A stretch of DNA of 64,000 nucleotides from Oscarella lobularis. Taxonomy: Eukaryota > Porifera > Homoscleromorpha > Homosclerophorida > Oscarellidae. The translations under genes were made by a program, and so were the position numbers. Position 1 is the first letter of the stretch. Each line of letters starts with the position of its first letter. Of the stretch, positions 1 to 11,900 are shown piece after piece. The notes below the pieces were generated by a model. It had not been told where the DNA came from, searched no databases, and was given only the letters and a program-made list of their open reading frames with translations. The stretch covers positions 2,790,001 to 2,854,000 of the forward strand of contig NC_089176.1 in NCBI RefSeq assembly GCF_947507565.1. Direction: 5' to 3'.

Positions 1-1718
1 TCTGAATCGGCCGACTGGTAGTCGACTAGGGCGTTGGCCAAAATGACGTTGATGCAGCCAGATTCTGCAAAAAATGACTTTCTCAAAGGCCAGACAGTCT
101 CCCCACTCGCTTATACCCAGAAGAATCCTCTTCATCTCCACGGCGGCAGACGACCTCACAAAGTGCTGGACAATGTCGAGAGCCGTCTGCTGAAAGGTGT
201 TGTACAGATTGACGTCAATATCGTTCTTGACAGGAACAAGAAGATCGGAAAAGAAAATAGATAAGAGACGATGCGAGCCGGGCGACTTACGTCGACGAGA
301 AATTTGACGATGTCGCGTCGTCCGTAGAGTGCCGCTTCGTGCAGAGCCGTCCCATTGGCCGTCTCCAAGTTCACGTTCATTCCACTGGAAACGAGGACTC
401 TAGACAAAGGAAAATTTGCGTTTATTTTGTCTTTGGAATTTCTCAGCTGACTTCATGATGTCGAGGTGACCGTGCTTGGCGGCGAGATGCAGCGGCGTGT
501 GTCGCTTTGGATCTCGTCTCTCTTCGGCGGAGAGCGGTCGGAAGGCGCGAAGAGCGCCGGCTTGAATCAGTAACTCCACCATCTGGAGAAAGAGAACGTT
601 ATGACCGAGTGTTTATACTTCAGCTACCGTTAGTGGGAACACTGTCAATTTAGCACAAGAAAGAGGTAAGGCACGAACTGGCATGTGTATGCATGTACAT
701 AGAGGCAATTTGGTACGGATACAAGTGTATTGCCTTATTAGTGCATAAAAGCGAATTATATTAACGTTCAATCATCCACACACGGTACGTGCGAATAATT
801 GATTAATTGACCCTTTGATTGATTGATTGACTGAAAAAATACCTCCAAGTGTCCAAACTGGCATGCCTTGTCCAACGCCGTCATCCCGGCGCCACCTACG
901 ACGCCGACGTCCGCCTTGTGTTGCAGCAGAACGGACGCCTTTATAAATGAAAAAAAAAACAGACGTAAAAAATAAACGTGAGAAATTTCTCGTCGTCACG
1001 GAAGCGCACCACGTCGGTTTTGCCGTACTGAGCGGCGAGCAGTAGAGCCGTCTCGTTGTTCGTCGAAAGCGCGTTCGGATCGGCGCCGCTTCGCAGGAGA
1101 AGTCGACTCTGATCGACTCGTCCCGCCCACGCCGCCAAATGAAGCGGCGACATTCCTAAACGGTCAAATTGTTTCCTTGGGAGAGAGGATGCGATCGACT
1201 TTACCGTTCTTATCTTGAGCCGCCACGTCGGCGTCGACGTCGAGAAGGTCGCGACAGATTTCGGATTTTTCTGCGAGCGCGGCGTAGTGAAGAGCGGTGA
1301 AGCTTGGGGAGAAGAAAGAGGCATTTTTTTCCCCAGTCGGAAATCGACCCCCAGTCCCCCACGCCCGCGCGCGCGCGCGTTGGCTTCCACTTCGCCGGTG
1401 TACTTACCCGTCCGAGTCCGTCGCGTTCACATTCAACGACTTTGCCGACTTTTTCGCTGCTGCTAACGGCCCATATATCCTCGCGAGGACATTTTGCGAT
1501 CTTCCACGTACCTGATTGGCTCTTCGATTTCTTCGCTTTTCCATCGTCGGCCGAGTGATCGCTCTTTGCTGCCGGAGAAAAGGATAAACAGATTGTCTCT
1601 CGCGTTTCTTATTTGCGCAGCGTGTCGTACCCGATTTCTTCAGCTTTGATACGAGCTTCTTTACTTGCGAGTAGTCGCCGTTCTTCGACGCGGCGAGGAG
1701 ATCCTGCTCCTTCCCCAT
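1..1718 (-). CDS. ANKS1-like ankyrin-repeat protein, 5' part (runs off the left edge)
   Basis: Ankyrin-repeat scaffold resembling the N terminus of ANKS1A/B, adaptors that in vertebrates act downstream of receptor tyrosine kinases. The start at 1718 gives MGKEQDLLAASKNGDYSQV, very close to the ANKS1 N terminus. Exons on the minus strand can be read as about 1631-1718, 1408-1456, then further ones down to the window edge. Joined, they give at least five ankyrin units, including FTALHYAALAEKSE, MSPLHLAAWAGRVD, NETALLLAAQYGKTDVV, HTPLHLAAKHGHLDIM and GTALHEAALYGRRDIVKFL. The order and spacing match ANKS1, including the degenerate unit with the NETAL motif. The SAM and PTB domains expected for the family would lie left of position 1 and are not seen, so the ANKS1 identity rests on the ankyrin part alone. 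Introns are about 50-190 bp. Confidence 0.78.
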
Positions 1719-2201
1719 CGTTCACAGGAAGTGAGACGAGCGGAATCGAACGTGACGTAATGCGGCGTCTAGCCCGAGCTTCCGCGATAGTGCTATCAAT
1801 CCCTTTGAGTCGTCGTCGCGCAACGAATTGGACGAAATTCTAGCAGCAAAGACGAGTGTTTTTCTGCGGTAGGTGTTGTTCGAACGCACGCTAAGGAACG
1901 AAAGTGTGCTAAAAATAGGATTGATTTCCACTTTTTCAAAGGTCATCTCTTCATGTACGCATCATCCGTAGCATTTTCTGAGTAAACTTTGACACTGACG
2001 TGCTCGTGCATTTTTTGTATCCTCCTGCTGCCAGTGCAGGAGGATACAGAGAAAAATTTATGGGAGTGAAGGCAGACAGATAGTTTTTGTTTCATTAAAA
2101 ACGCTCAGTCAAAAACAACAACAATGCACGGCAACACCAGACACCACTGTGACATTGAGCGAGTTCAATCCAATTAGAACACCATCTTCGAAAGCGTTGC
2201 A
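1719..2201. other. Intergenic region between two minus-strand genes
   Basis: No convincing coding exon is seen. It holds the 3' flank of the ependymin-related gene and the upstream region of the ANKS1-like gene. The only notable structure is a perfect 13-bp inverted repeat, listed separately. Confidence 0.5.
2016..2048. repeat. Perfect inverted repeat, 13-bp stem with 7-nt loop
   Basis: The left arm tgtatcctcctgc (2016-2028) and right arm gcaggaggataca (2036-2048) are exact reverse complements separated by tgccagt. It lies between the ANKS1-like and ependymin-related genes and is not in a coding exon. It could fold as an RNA hairpin or act as a palindromic protein-binding site. Confidence 0.85.
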
Positions 2202-3271
2202 CTATTCGAATCCGAAATTCTCTCTCAGAACCTTCATTGTATCAAGACTGAAGAGGAAAGTGTACGGGTTGAACTCTTGAGCTTGGAACTAGAGAACAAA
2301 AGTGAGTGCAAACCATGCAATAATACGTAGCAGCATGCACTGTCTAACCGCCTTGTAAAAGATGGACTTGGTGAAGTCCAGCGGTTTCCCGAGGTTGCCA
2401 CTGCAAGCGGGCGGCTTATCGAACAGACTCTCCGACGACAGCTCACGAGCGTTGACGTCTAAATCCAAACTGGCTCGAAGCGTGCTGTTGAAACCATCTC
2501 TAATGTCAGTCAGGTAGGCTCCGCCGGTGAGAACGCAGGAGCCGCAGACAATAAGGATGACGTCGTTGAACATGACGGGTTCGTCATTGACGAGCGCTTT
2601 GTAGGTGCTGCACTCAGCTCCGCCAATCGAAAGGTTTCCCAAAAACTGCGCATTATCTACAAAGAGAAGATTTGGACGTGCGATTCAGTTTGATCTTCAA
2701 AAAAAAGTATACGCGTAAATGCGTTTGACTACCTAATTGAATTGACCTTTGGTAGGGTCAAGAAAATATTGAAATCAAATTCAAATTCATAACTCGTGCA
2801 TGACCATGTCACAGCGTGGGTGCACCAAAACCGCGGGGGAGAGGCAAGGAGTGAGCTGCTCTTACCTACAATGCACGCTTTCATGCCCGAAATCTTCGGA
2901 AGCGTGAGCTGAAGGCATTCGTTGCCAACGACGTAATAGGCTTCGCCCTAGACGAGAAGAGACGCGTCGATTTTTCTCGTTTCCTTGACAACTGCTTTAT
3001 TCACCGTCGACAATGTGTAGGTGATTGATTCCATGTAACTCTCGGGCTGACTTTTAGCGGTCACTTTCGCGCTCGAGTGAAACTTGCCCGCGTCGTTCGA
3101 AAAGTCCCAGGCGATCGTCGTGTCTTGAATCGTAAGTAGGGGCCGCTCCTTGATGAGCCAAGCGACGGCTTGATAGGCGGTGATTTCGGCCTTTTCGGGA
3201 CCGCAGCAGCCTTTCTGAGCTGCGGCGACTGCGAGAGCGCACGCGAGAATAGCAACGAAGAAAGACGTCAT
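2202..3271 (-). CDS. Ependymin-related secreted protein
   Basis: Small secreted protein of the ependymin-related family (extracellular glycoproteins with a lipocalin-like hydrophobic pocket). The start at 3271 gives a clear signal peptide, MTSFFVAILACALAVAAAQ, followed by KGCCGPEKAEI, which matches the N-terminal Cys motif of the family. Later exons carry GEAYYVVGNECLQLTLP, then GNLSIGGAECSTYKAL, and end ...QEFNPYTFLFSLDTMKVL before a TAG at 2202-2204. Cysteines occur near the positions used for the conserved disulfides. Four exons are inferred: one ending in the 2940-3010 region, one at about 2870-2945, one at about 2350-2660, and a last one at 2202-2290. The first donor is uncertain. It faces USP1 head to head across 480 bp. 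The family is expanded in sponges and other invertebrates; no specific function is assigned. Confidence 0.72.
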
Positions 3272-3751
3272 CGTGTGAGCAGCAGCAGCAAGTGTTCGAC
3301 CAGCACCAACCAGAGGAAGAATGGCAAACGTTGACCTTTAGAACCGTTGAAATATTGATTCTTGCTCGACCGTGATTGGTCAATCTCCCATCGCGTGGGA
3401 AGGTGATGGAGCCAATAGTCTCCAAGTAAACACAAAGCTCCCTTGGGAGCGTTATCGTAAAATATGATTCCGTTGAAGAAGCCTCCTTCGACTTTAATTA
3501 TGATAATACATGTACGGCCCCCGCTGAAATCGTATGATCTGATAATGTATGATCTGATAATGCCTCGAGCCATACTGGTTCCACTTGGGGAACCCTTTCG
3601 AGATCAAGTTTCTCATATCATGCGCACATTGTTTTTGCCACTCGTCAATGCCTCTCACAGGCGAGATTTCCGCGAATCCGTTTTCGCGACGACGTCACAA
3701 GCTCTTTCTAAGCTGGCGTTCCCCGGATGCGATTTAGCGCGCCTTACCGGG
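3272..3751. promoter_or_regulatory. Shared upstream region of the ependymin-related gene and USP1
   Basis: The 480 bp between two divergent start codons must contain both promoters. An open frame continues upstream of the USP1 start to 3464, but it has no family similarity. At 3537-3561 the 12-mer tgatctgataat occurs twice in tandem at a 14-bp period (atgatctgataatgt then atgatctgataatgc). Confidence 0.45.
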
Positions 3752-5635
3752 ATGCCGTCGAGAGAAGATGGCGCGCCGGCGCCGAAACGGCCTCGACCGT
3801 CGCTCAAACTCAAACGAAGAAAGCGCGACGAAGAAGCGGATGAGCTGCCCGTCTCCCAGCCAGCGAAATCGACGTCTTTCGGTCCCATCGACTTGTGGTC
3901 GGCTAGCCGGATCCCGGATGCCACGAATCCGTGGCCAATCGCGAAAGAAAACGAACCCGAAGATCCAAACGGTGGCGACGACGAAACGAAAGCCAGCGCG
4001 AACGACTACTGTGTTGACGATACGGGAAATCGACCTTACGGCCCAGAATTGCCGCCTCCCGCCAACGCGGCTCTTTCGCCTCCTCCCTTTCCTCCGCCGT
4101 TTTCCGGTTTGAATAACGCCGGCAATACGTGCTACGTGAATTCTGTGTTGCAAGCGCTGCGGTATTGCCCCGACTTCGTTTCGTCGTTGAATGAAGTACT
4201 CCCGGATATTCTCAGCTTCTTTCTTCCACGTTAATTAATAACTAAATTGTTTCTTTTAGTTGGATAGTCAGGAAGAGGGTGGTGCTGGTTGTGAGATTGA
4301 GAATCCCAGCTCTCAAGAGTGTGATGCAACAACCAGATTTTACCAATCTTTAAAAAATGTATGAATTATCGACATAGGAGTGCAATATATCTGTTATTCT
4401 TTCTTGTGCACGTGTAGCTTTATTCCTCTATGACTGATCTAGAAAACGCCTTTCGACGCGATCCCGCGTCAAATTGTACCGGCATTAATCGTCTGTCGGT
4501 GTGTCCTGAGACATTTATTGACGATTTGAGGTAAATAAATAATTAAATAGATAAATAATTCTGTAATGTAATAATTTGTTGATCTGGTATCGGTTTGATT
4601 TATAACTACTGTACCAAATTTTCTCTAGACAAATCAACTTTCAATTTACGGCTTACATGCAACACGACGCCCAAGAGCTTCTTCGCTGTCTGCTCTCCAA
4701 CATCGAAGACGCTTACAACGCAAAATCCAAGGATGGCACGGCGACGACGACGGCGGCGACGACGAAAAACTTCGTGACGAGCACGTTCCAGGGCAGTCTC
4801 GTCTTCACGACGCGATGTCTCGAATGTGAGACGAAGCGCAATCGCTATGAAACGTTTCTCGACGTCAGCGTTCCCGTTCGACTCTCTCCGTCCTCGTCGG
4901 CGTCGTCCTCGTCGGCGTCTCCGTCCTCGACCTCTTCGCCGGCGGGATCGTCGACGACGAGCGTCGGTCGGCATTCGCTTACGTGGGCGATGAAGCAATT
5001 CGTCGGCATGGAACGGCTGACTGGACGCGATCGCTATTATTGCGACGAGTGCCGCACGCACACGGAAGCGGAGATCAGCACGATGTTCGATCAGTTGCCG
5101 TCCGTCTTGACGATTCATTTGAAGAGGTTTGCAGCGACGGGCGGTGGCGGGTGAGTGTGCATATGAAATACGCAGAGTCTAAAGAAGTCTTCTTGTTCTT
5201 TATAGGCTGTCGTCTCTCGGAAGCTACGTTAGCAAAATCAGTGGCAATTTGGCCACTCCAATGCGCATGAAGCTCGATCAATGGTGCACGTTGTCCTGCA
5301 ATCGACGGCATTCTACGTACGAGCTCTTTGCCGTTGTGATGCACAGTGGTTGCATGTCAGGCAGTGGGCACTATCTAACCTACGTCCGTCTGTCTTCCGA
5401 CGAGCCAGTTGGACGACAAGACGACTGTTCGACCGAGTGCGTTTGTCCTGAGAGTAGCAGTTCGTTTGACGATGGAGGCGCGTGTCACTGTGGGTGGAAG
5501 TGGCTTAAATTGGACGATTCCGATGTGGAAGTGCTCTCCAATGCGGATTTTCGAAGAGTACTGTCGCCCAAGTCGACGCTGACCTCCACGCCCTATATAT
5601 TGTTTTATGGCGTCTTGCCTTCAAGTTCGGTTTAG
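3752..5635 (+). CDS. USP1: Ubiquitin carboxyl-terminal hydrolase 1 (USP1)
   Basis: Cysteine deubiquitinase that removes mono-ubiquitin from PCNA and FANCD2 with its activator UAF1 (family knowledge). Five exons read cleanly: 3752-4195, 4260-4358, 4418-4530, 4629-5150 and 5206-5635, giving 535 aa. The Cys box is GLNNAGNTCYVN with catalytic Cys127. The QHDAQE box follows. The FQGSLVFTTRCLEC/YYCDEC zinc-binding module comes next. The His box is SGSGHYLTY and the end is STPYILFYGVL. Gene order of motifs and wording match USP1 better than other USPs. It is about 250 residues shorter than human USP1 because the long low-complexity insert between the QQD and zinc boxes is largely missing. A Ser-rich stretch lies near 4890-4960. 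The start MPSRED is preferred because the 96 in-frame codons upstream show no conservation. Confidence 0.93.
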
Positions 5636-5970
5636 ACTACTTAGAAGACGTTTCTTAATTATATGTAATTGCTGCATCCTTTACGTTTGATGACTGGCCT
5701 TGTTGGCCTTATGAACAACAATATATATTCACGGCTGCATTTATGAACGATATCTAGATCAGAGATAACCTACATACTACTGAAAAGTACAGAACACCTA
5801 ATTGAGTAGTGACAAAATACAAAAAAAATGCAGTGAATAGTATAGTTCCTCGTGCGGCAGAGTAAAACAGTCTATATATAGTGAAGTCTCAGGGCTACAT
5901 CAGCCCGTCATTGCAAGTCCTTTAATTAAGCATGATGCACGTTTCCTAACTACTTTCGCCTGATTGCTAC
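5636..5970. other. Tail-to-tail gap between USP1 and the megasynthase
   Basis: A 335-bp AT-rich stretch holding the 3' ends of both convergent genes. No coding exon or RNA gene is recognised. Confidence 0.5.
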
Positions 5971-8900
5971 CTAGAGCAAAGTTTTCAATCTGCCTTGTAA
6001 CGTTTCACATATGACGTTGGCGAATAAATTTGTGAACTGGTGCCCTGGGGCATTGACGCTATTATGGACAAAATCAGATCGCGATTGCTTCTCCCATGGT
6101 ATCACGTCTTTAGGCTGGACAAAAGGGTCTCCAGTCGAGGAGAAAGCGTCGATGCCGCACGGCAACGAATTCTCATTCGGAGTGTATCTCTTCAAAATTT
6201 TGAGAGCTATTTCAAAGCATGGCATCCAATGCTGAAGCAGCGGATCCACCTCAGATGGAAGGTCGATGAAATTGAGCTGTTTCAAATGCTGAAAGACGAC
6301 AGCAAGTGGCGCGTCTCTCTTGAACACCGACGACGGAATATTAAAATCGGCTGGACGAGGGTATTGCAAGTGAGGAGCATACCAAGCACCAACGAAGAAG
6401 TGCGTGATGGATATGCCATGGTCTTTTTCAAGACGAAGAGCCACCTCATAGGCGATGAGACCACCCATGCTATGACCGTAGAAGGCGACTTTGTGCTCCT
6501 CTGCTAGTGGCAGTACGGCATCTAGTGCTGCCGAGACAAGGCCGTCTAAATCGCCTAGGAACGTCTCGGTTTGTCTTTCTTCCCAGCCGGGAAAGTGAAG
6601 GACGGTCACTCCAATGCCGCTGTCTTTGAAAAGCTTTCCCCACTGCGAGTAAACAGATGCACCTGCGGCATATGGGGGAAAGCATATGAGGTGGCAAATT
6701 GTCTTGTCCTTCGCTGGGCTGTTCAAAGAGTATCTCCACAAGTTTTGATCTGACTTTTCGCCTGGAGTTTCTTCTTCTTTTTCTTTTTCTTCTTCCGCGG
6801 TCGCTTGATTTTGAATTAAAGTCATAATGATATCGGCTAGAAAATTCACGCTGCACTGGTCGTTTAGCATGCGAACTGGAGGCACGATGACGATGAATGC
6901 AAGGTGAATCCGATCACTCATTTCCGTGGCCATAATCGAGTCGAACCCGATGGAAACTAAGGACGCATTCAGTGGCACCTCGTCCAGACCCAGACCGGCT
7001 CCGAGCCACGTAGAAAGCAGGTCGACAACGACTTTCCGCTTTTCTGGCGGCGAAAGCGAAGCGAATAGCATCTTCGACGATTCGATGGCATCGATTCTGT
7101 CACCGGCCAACTTTTCCAGCTCTTTTAGTCGAGAGAAACGAAACGTACTTCCCAGCTTAGCTGGACGAACGTATTTTTCTGGTGTAATGTTGCCTTGAAT
7201 GCACAGGGAAGGCAGCTGGATAAGCATGGCCCGTCCCATGCAGTCCAACGCTGACTGATCACTTAGCGGCGTCAGTCCTCTTGACTTCAGCAACGTCATT
7301 ATCTTGGGGTTTTGTTGGAGAAAGCCGGCGCCACTAATCGCCCCAAATTGAAGCGAGGTTGCTGGAAGACCCATTCGTTTGCGGTGATCGGCCAGAGAAT
7401 TTAGCACCGTATTGGCAATGCAGTAGCTCACTTGACCGGAATTTCCAAAAAGAGAGGCGATGCTCGAAAATAGAACAAAATAGCGAAGATGAGTCTTCAA
7501 GGCTAGGCTCTGTCGGTGCAAGAGCCAAGCTCCGTACGCCTTGGGTAGCATGACTTTTTCTAGTTGGTCTTTCTCCACGGTAAAGAGCAAGGAATCGTGA
7601 TAGACGGCTGCACAGTGGAATATACCAGCAAGATTTGAAGAGGTTATTTGTGAAATTTCTTGAAAGACGCCTTCGATTGCATCTTCACTAGATATGTCCA
7701 CTTGCCAGATATCGATCCGAGACGTCTCTCGAAGCTCCTCTATCTGAACAGCTTCTTCGGCGCCAGGAGGACTGCGACCGAGAAGGTGCAGATGCTTTGC
7801 ACCGCGATCGACGAGCCACTTTGCTAGCGACAACCCCAATCCTTTAAGTCCGCCCGTGATGAGATAGCTATCATTGAGGCGAGCCGTAAATGAGTTTTCA
7901 AAAGGAAGAGTCAGGTTGATTGGTTCTGAGTTAGCCAAGAAAGTGTGCAGTGAATCTGCTGCCGAAGGAGCGAGCAAGTCGCGCAGATGCTTAGCTTCCA
8001 CTTTCCTCTTCCCATTCGTTTCTCTGCGTAGTCGCTCTAACAGTTGTACGAGCGACCTTCCGACGAGTCCGCGGTGCTGTTCGTCGAACAGGTCCTGCGT
8101 CGTCATCATAGGAAAGAAATTAGCAAGACTTCTGTCGGTTTTGGCTGATTTGACAAACCGACGAAGTTGTGCTCTGCTGTAAAAGACGCAACTTCCAAAC
8201 GATTTCAGGTGCTGAAGCACCTTGTCTGCTTCAGTGATTTCTACTTCATTGAGAAAGACGACTCCACTGGCTAGCTTCTTGTCCACCAAAATACTCGCTA
8301 GATCTTGAGGAGTGCACGCGTCAATGTCATTTTCGCTTAACTTCGCTGAGTTGTGAACGACAATGAAGCGAACTTTCAGCCAGTGGAGGAGTTTTGATAG
8401 AGCAGTCAGTTCTTTTTTCTGCGAGCTATCGCTTGGATTCGCCAACGCAAGAACCGTGTCGCCGACAGCTAGCGGAGAGGCGACGGTAAACGTAATGTAA
8501 GGAACAAGCAGTTCTTGCACGGCATTGACAATTTCGGCGTTAGATAGAGTCATTTCTTCTGGAACCTTGACTGCCAGGCTCAAGGGAACGCTAACGGTGC
8601 TGGATATCATATCGGAGAGACCCAATACGGTATCTCCCAATTCGAAACTCGCGTCAGGACAAGACGTCACTACACCGATGACCCACGCTCCTGGAAATTC
8701 TCCAGACGACGTTCTTGAAAGAGGACCGAAACAGGTTACTTTAACTATCACAGGATGACGGATGTCAGGATGGTCGACTGCTGTTAATATTGGTCGTTTC
8801 GTTTTCGACGAATACGCCACTGTCCAGTGGGCATCAGAAACGTGAGAAGCAATGGCATCTGGATTCATTTCAGTTAGACGTGGAAAGACGGGAGCAAATG

Positions 8901-11900
8901 AATCGTTATCAGTGCCACGTCGCAACGCCACCTCATTTTCTCCGGGATCAAAATTCAGGAAGTAGTCAACAAATGCTTGCCATACGCTGGACGTTGAGGT
9001 ATCGGCGCTTTCTAGGTCAACCCAGAAGTTTTTCGAGTCTGGCAACTCGTGGGCAAGAGAAAGAATGCACCCAGCAACTGTCGTTTGGCCAGGATTAGCG
9101 ATTTCGCCGTCGACGACGGCCTGACCGTTTTGGGTGACAAGCCAGTGGCGCAAATGCGCTTCTTTTTCCCACGAGGAGCCGTGATTTTGAAGCGTTTTGA
9201 TATAAGCCAGTGGAGACGCAAAAGCAGCGTCTAGGAAGTCGTCCTTTTTCGTAGTTTCAAATACGTTGCTTTCCGATATGTCCATTAGAAGCATCACTAT
9301 GTCCGTATATGAGGAAAAGGATTCGCTTTCGTTCTTCTCGTCCGTCATAAAACGGACGTCTGCTTGAATGTTTCGCTCTTTGAATTCGTGAAGAAGATGC
9401 TCCAATGCCGTCTTTTGACTCTCGCTAAACCACATAATGCAAACGGCGTTCGCTGGTGCACTATCGTCCTCGTTATCGTCCACAGTTTTCTCGCTTCTCT
9501 CAGACTCCCATTTCAGTGTCCAGAAATGGGGCTTGTTATCGTCACCAGATGAAGATATACTACTAAATTGCACTTTGTTGATTTTCAGGGCAACACGACC
9601 GTCGTCTGCACTCATGAGACTTACGTCCGCACAGTTATGTCCGTCTGAATTATCGTATTCCTTCAAATGAATAAATACGTCTGACGGAATTTCTCCATAA
9701 ACCTCGCAGCTGCTTAGAGACGTTGGCACTAGAACTGTAGGCTTGCTTCCATCTACGTCGGTCGGCTGATCGAATTTTGTCCTCGAGCTCAACAAGTACG
9801 CTTGAAAACAACCGTCCAAGAATGCCGGATGTATTATGTACCGATGCAGCTCGTGGCGTATTTCTTCAGTCACCGTCGCGCGAACCAATATTTCGTTCAT
9901 TTCATGAGACAGTGCCGCCCACTGGCACACACGAAACGACGGGCCGAACTTGTACGAGTCTCCTTCGTCGCCGGAATTGTAAATGTCTTCCTTTGACGTC
10001 CTAACTACGATAGGAAATCGTTTCTTTAGGGATGCTAGATTTTCAAATGAATCTTCTTTGGCTTGTTCATCATTAGGTTGAAGAATGGTCATGGTGGCAT
10101 GGGTTTGCCATCCAGAAGAGGCCGTCGCTTTACTGCTGTGAATACTAAGCCGATACTCTTTCTGTCCCAATTTCTCGGCTAAAACTCGAACGTCGGCCGA
10201 GCTATTTGGCGTGAACATGAATTTTTTCACGGCCACGTTTGTCAGACAGAAGTTGGCGGCATCGCCGAAGATTGATCGTGCCGCCGCGAGACCCGTCTCC
10301 ACGTAGGCGGCAGCGGGAGCTATCACGTCGACAATCGCGTGGTCTTTCAGCCACGGCAAAGTAAACGAACTGTACTCGCACTTCCATATGATCGTGTCTG
10401 TCTCACTGTCGTCGCCGACGATTTCAGCGATGCTCGCTTGACGTTCTCCTAGTAGAGGATGCACGAGATCGACAGCGGCTTCGTTGGCTGAGAACCAGCA
10501 CTCTTCTCTTTGCCACGGATAGCGAGGAAGCGGTACGAACTGATGGCTTTCGTGAGGATACATGGAGCTGAAATCGATTTTCGCTCCCATGACGTGAAGT
10601 TTAGCTATGCATCGAAGCAGACTCGCTGTTTCGTCACTGGACGGCGCTCTAATGTCTCTCGGTCTTTTCAGCGTTGAAATAACTGACGATTGGGAAGTCA
10701 GGTTCTCAGCGGACAGAATGTCCTTGATGGCCGGAATCAAAACGCTGTGCGCCCCTATTTCTACGAAATTCGTGTAGCCCTTCTCGAGGAGAACTTTCAC
10801 CGCATCTTGAAAGCGAACGGTTTGACGAATATTCGCCCACCAGTACGACGCCTTGCCAACGATTTCGCTATCGACGTACTCGGCTGTCACGGACGAAACC
10901 ATGGGAATCGTCGTCACAGCACCATTTACTCCGCTCGTCCTTTCTACTTTCTCTAGGCAGTCTATTACTTCCGCTTGAAGAGACGATTGCTGGTAGCTGT
11001 GAAAGGCGTTGTTGACTTTGAGTAGAATCGTTCGAATTTCGTCGTTATCACTCAAAGCCGTCGCCGCTGCCTTGAGAGCCCCTTCGTCGCCAGACAAGAC
11101 GATTTGACGAGAACTGTTGATAGCGGCGACGTCTAGAACGGCGCATTTACCGTTAGTCCCTGCCACCGTCTCATCGAAATCCTTTATCCAGCGACGACTG
11201 CTCGTCGCGATCAAATTTTTGGGGAGTAATTTAAGAGCCTCGTTGGCATCTCCGAGAACGGCGAGCATGCCGCCGCGACCGCTCGTTTTTTCCAAGAGCC
11301 TACCGCGATGGTATATTATCGTTGACGCTTGTTTCAGCGTCAGTAGGCCGGCTGTGTAAGCTGTGGCGACTTCGCCGACGCTGTGGCCCACGACGGCCGT
11401 CGGACTGACGCCGAATTCTCGTAGAACTTCGACAATTGCTACTTCGATGGCAAAGATGCAGGGTTGGGAAATTTCTAGAGAGAGAGCTGATAGAAATACT
11501 ACAGTCCATGTGTTCGTGCGTATTCCTCACCTGTACGGTGTATCATTGAATTTTCTTCTGACGATGTCAACACATCGAATAGCGACCACGTCGCTCCGGC
11601 AGAGCGAAGATGTTCGTCAATCTCCTGCAAACAAAAAAAATACATTTTTATCTCTATTGATTTATCTGCGTCATACTTTTATCACGGCGCAAAACTTTGG
11701 ATATTCGTCCAGCAGCTGACGTCCCATAGCCCACCATTGCGTTCCCATTCCGGAGAAGGCAAACACGAGCGGAACGGTTTTCATCTCTTCTGCGTCGTTT
11801 CCCGTCAAAAGGTTCTCAGAACTCTTCTTGTCTTCAATGTAATCAGTCAGAAGTTGGACCGCTTCCTGACGATTTCTAACAACGAGAGCAAGTCTATGAC

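Noticed and set aside
820-835. Short gattgattgatt run near 820
   Set aside because: A simple microsatellite in an intron of the ANKS1-like gene, without further structure.
3464-3751. N-terminal extension of USP1 by 96 in-frame codons
   Set aside because: No similarity to USP1, and it crosses the expected promoter of a head-to-head pair; the MPSRED start is the better choice.
4606-5118. Arg-rich open frame antisense to USP1
   Set aside because: It is the shadow of Ser/Thr-rich and GC-rich coding sequence on the other strand and has no family similarity.
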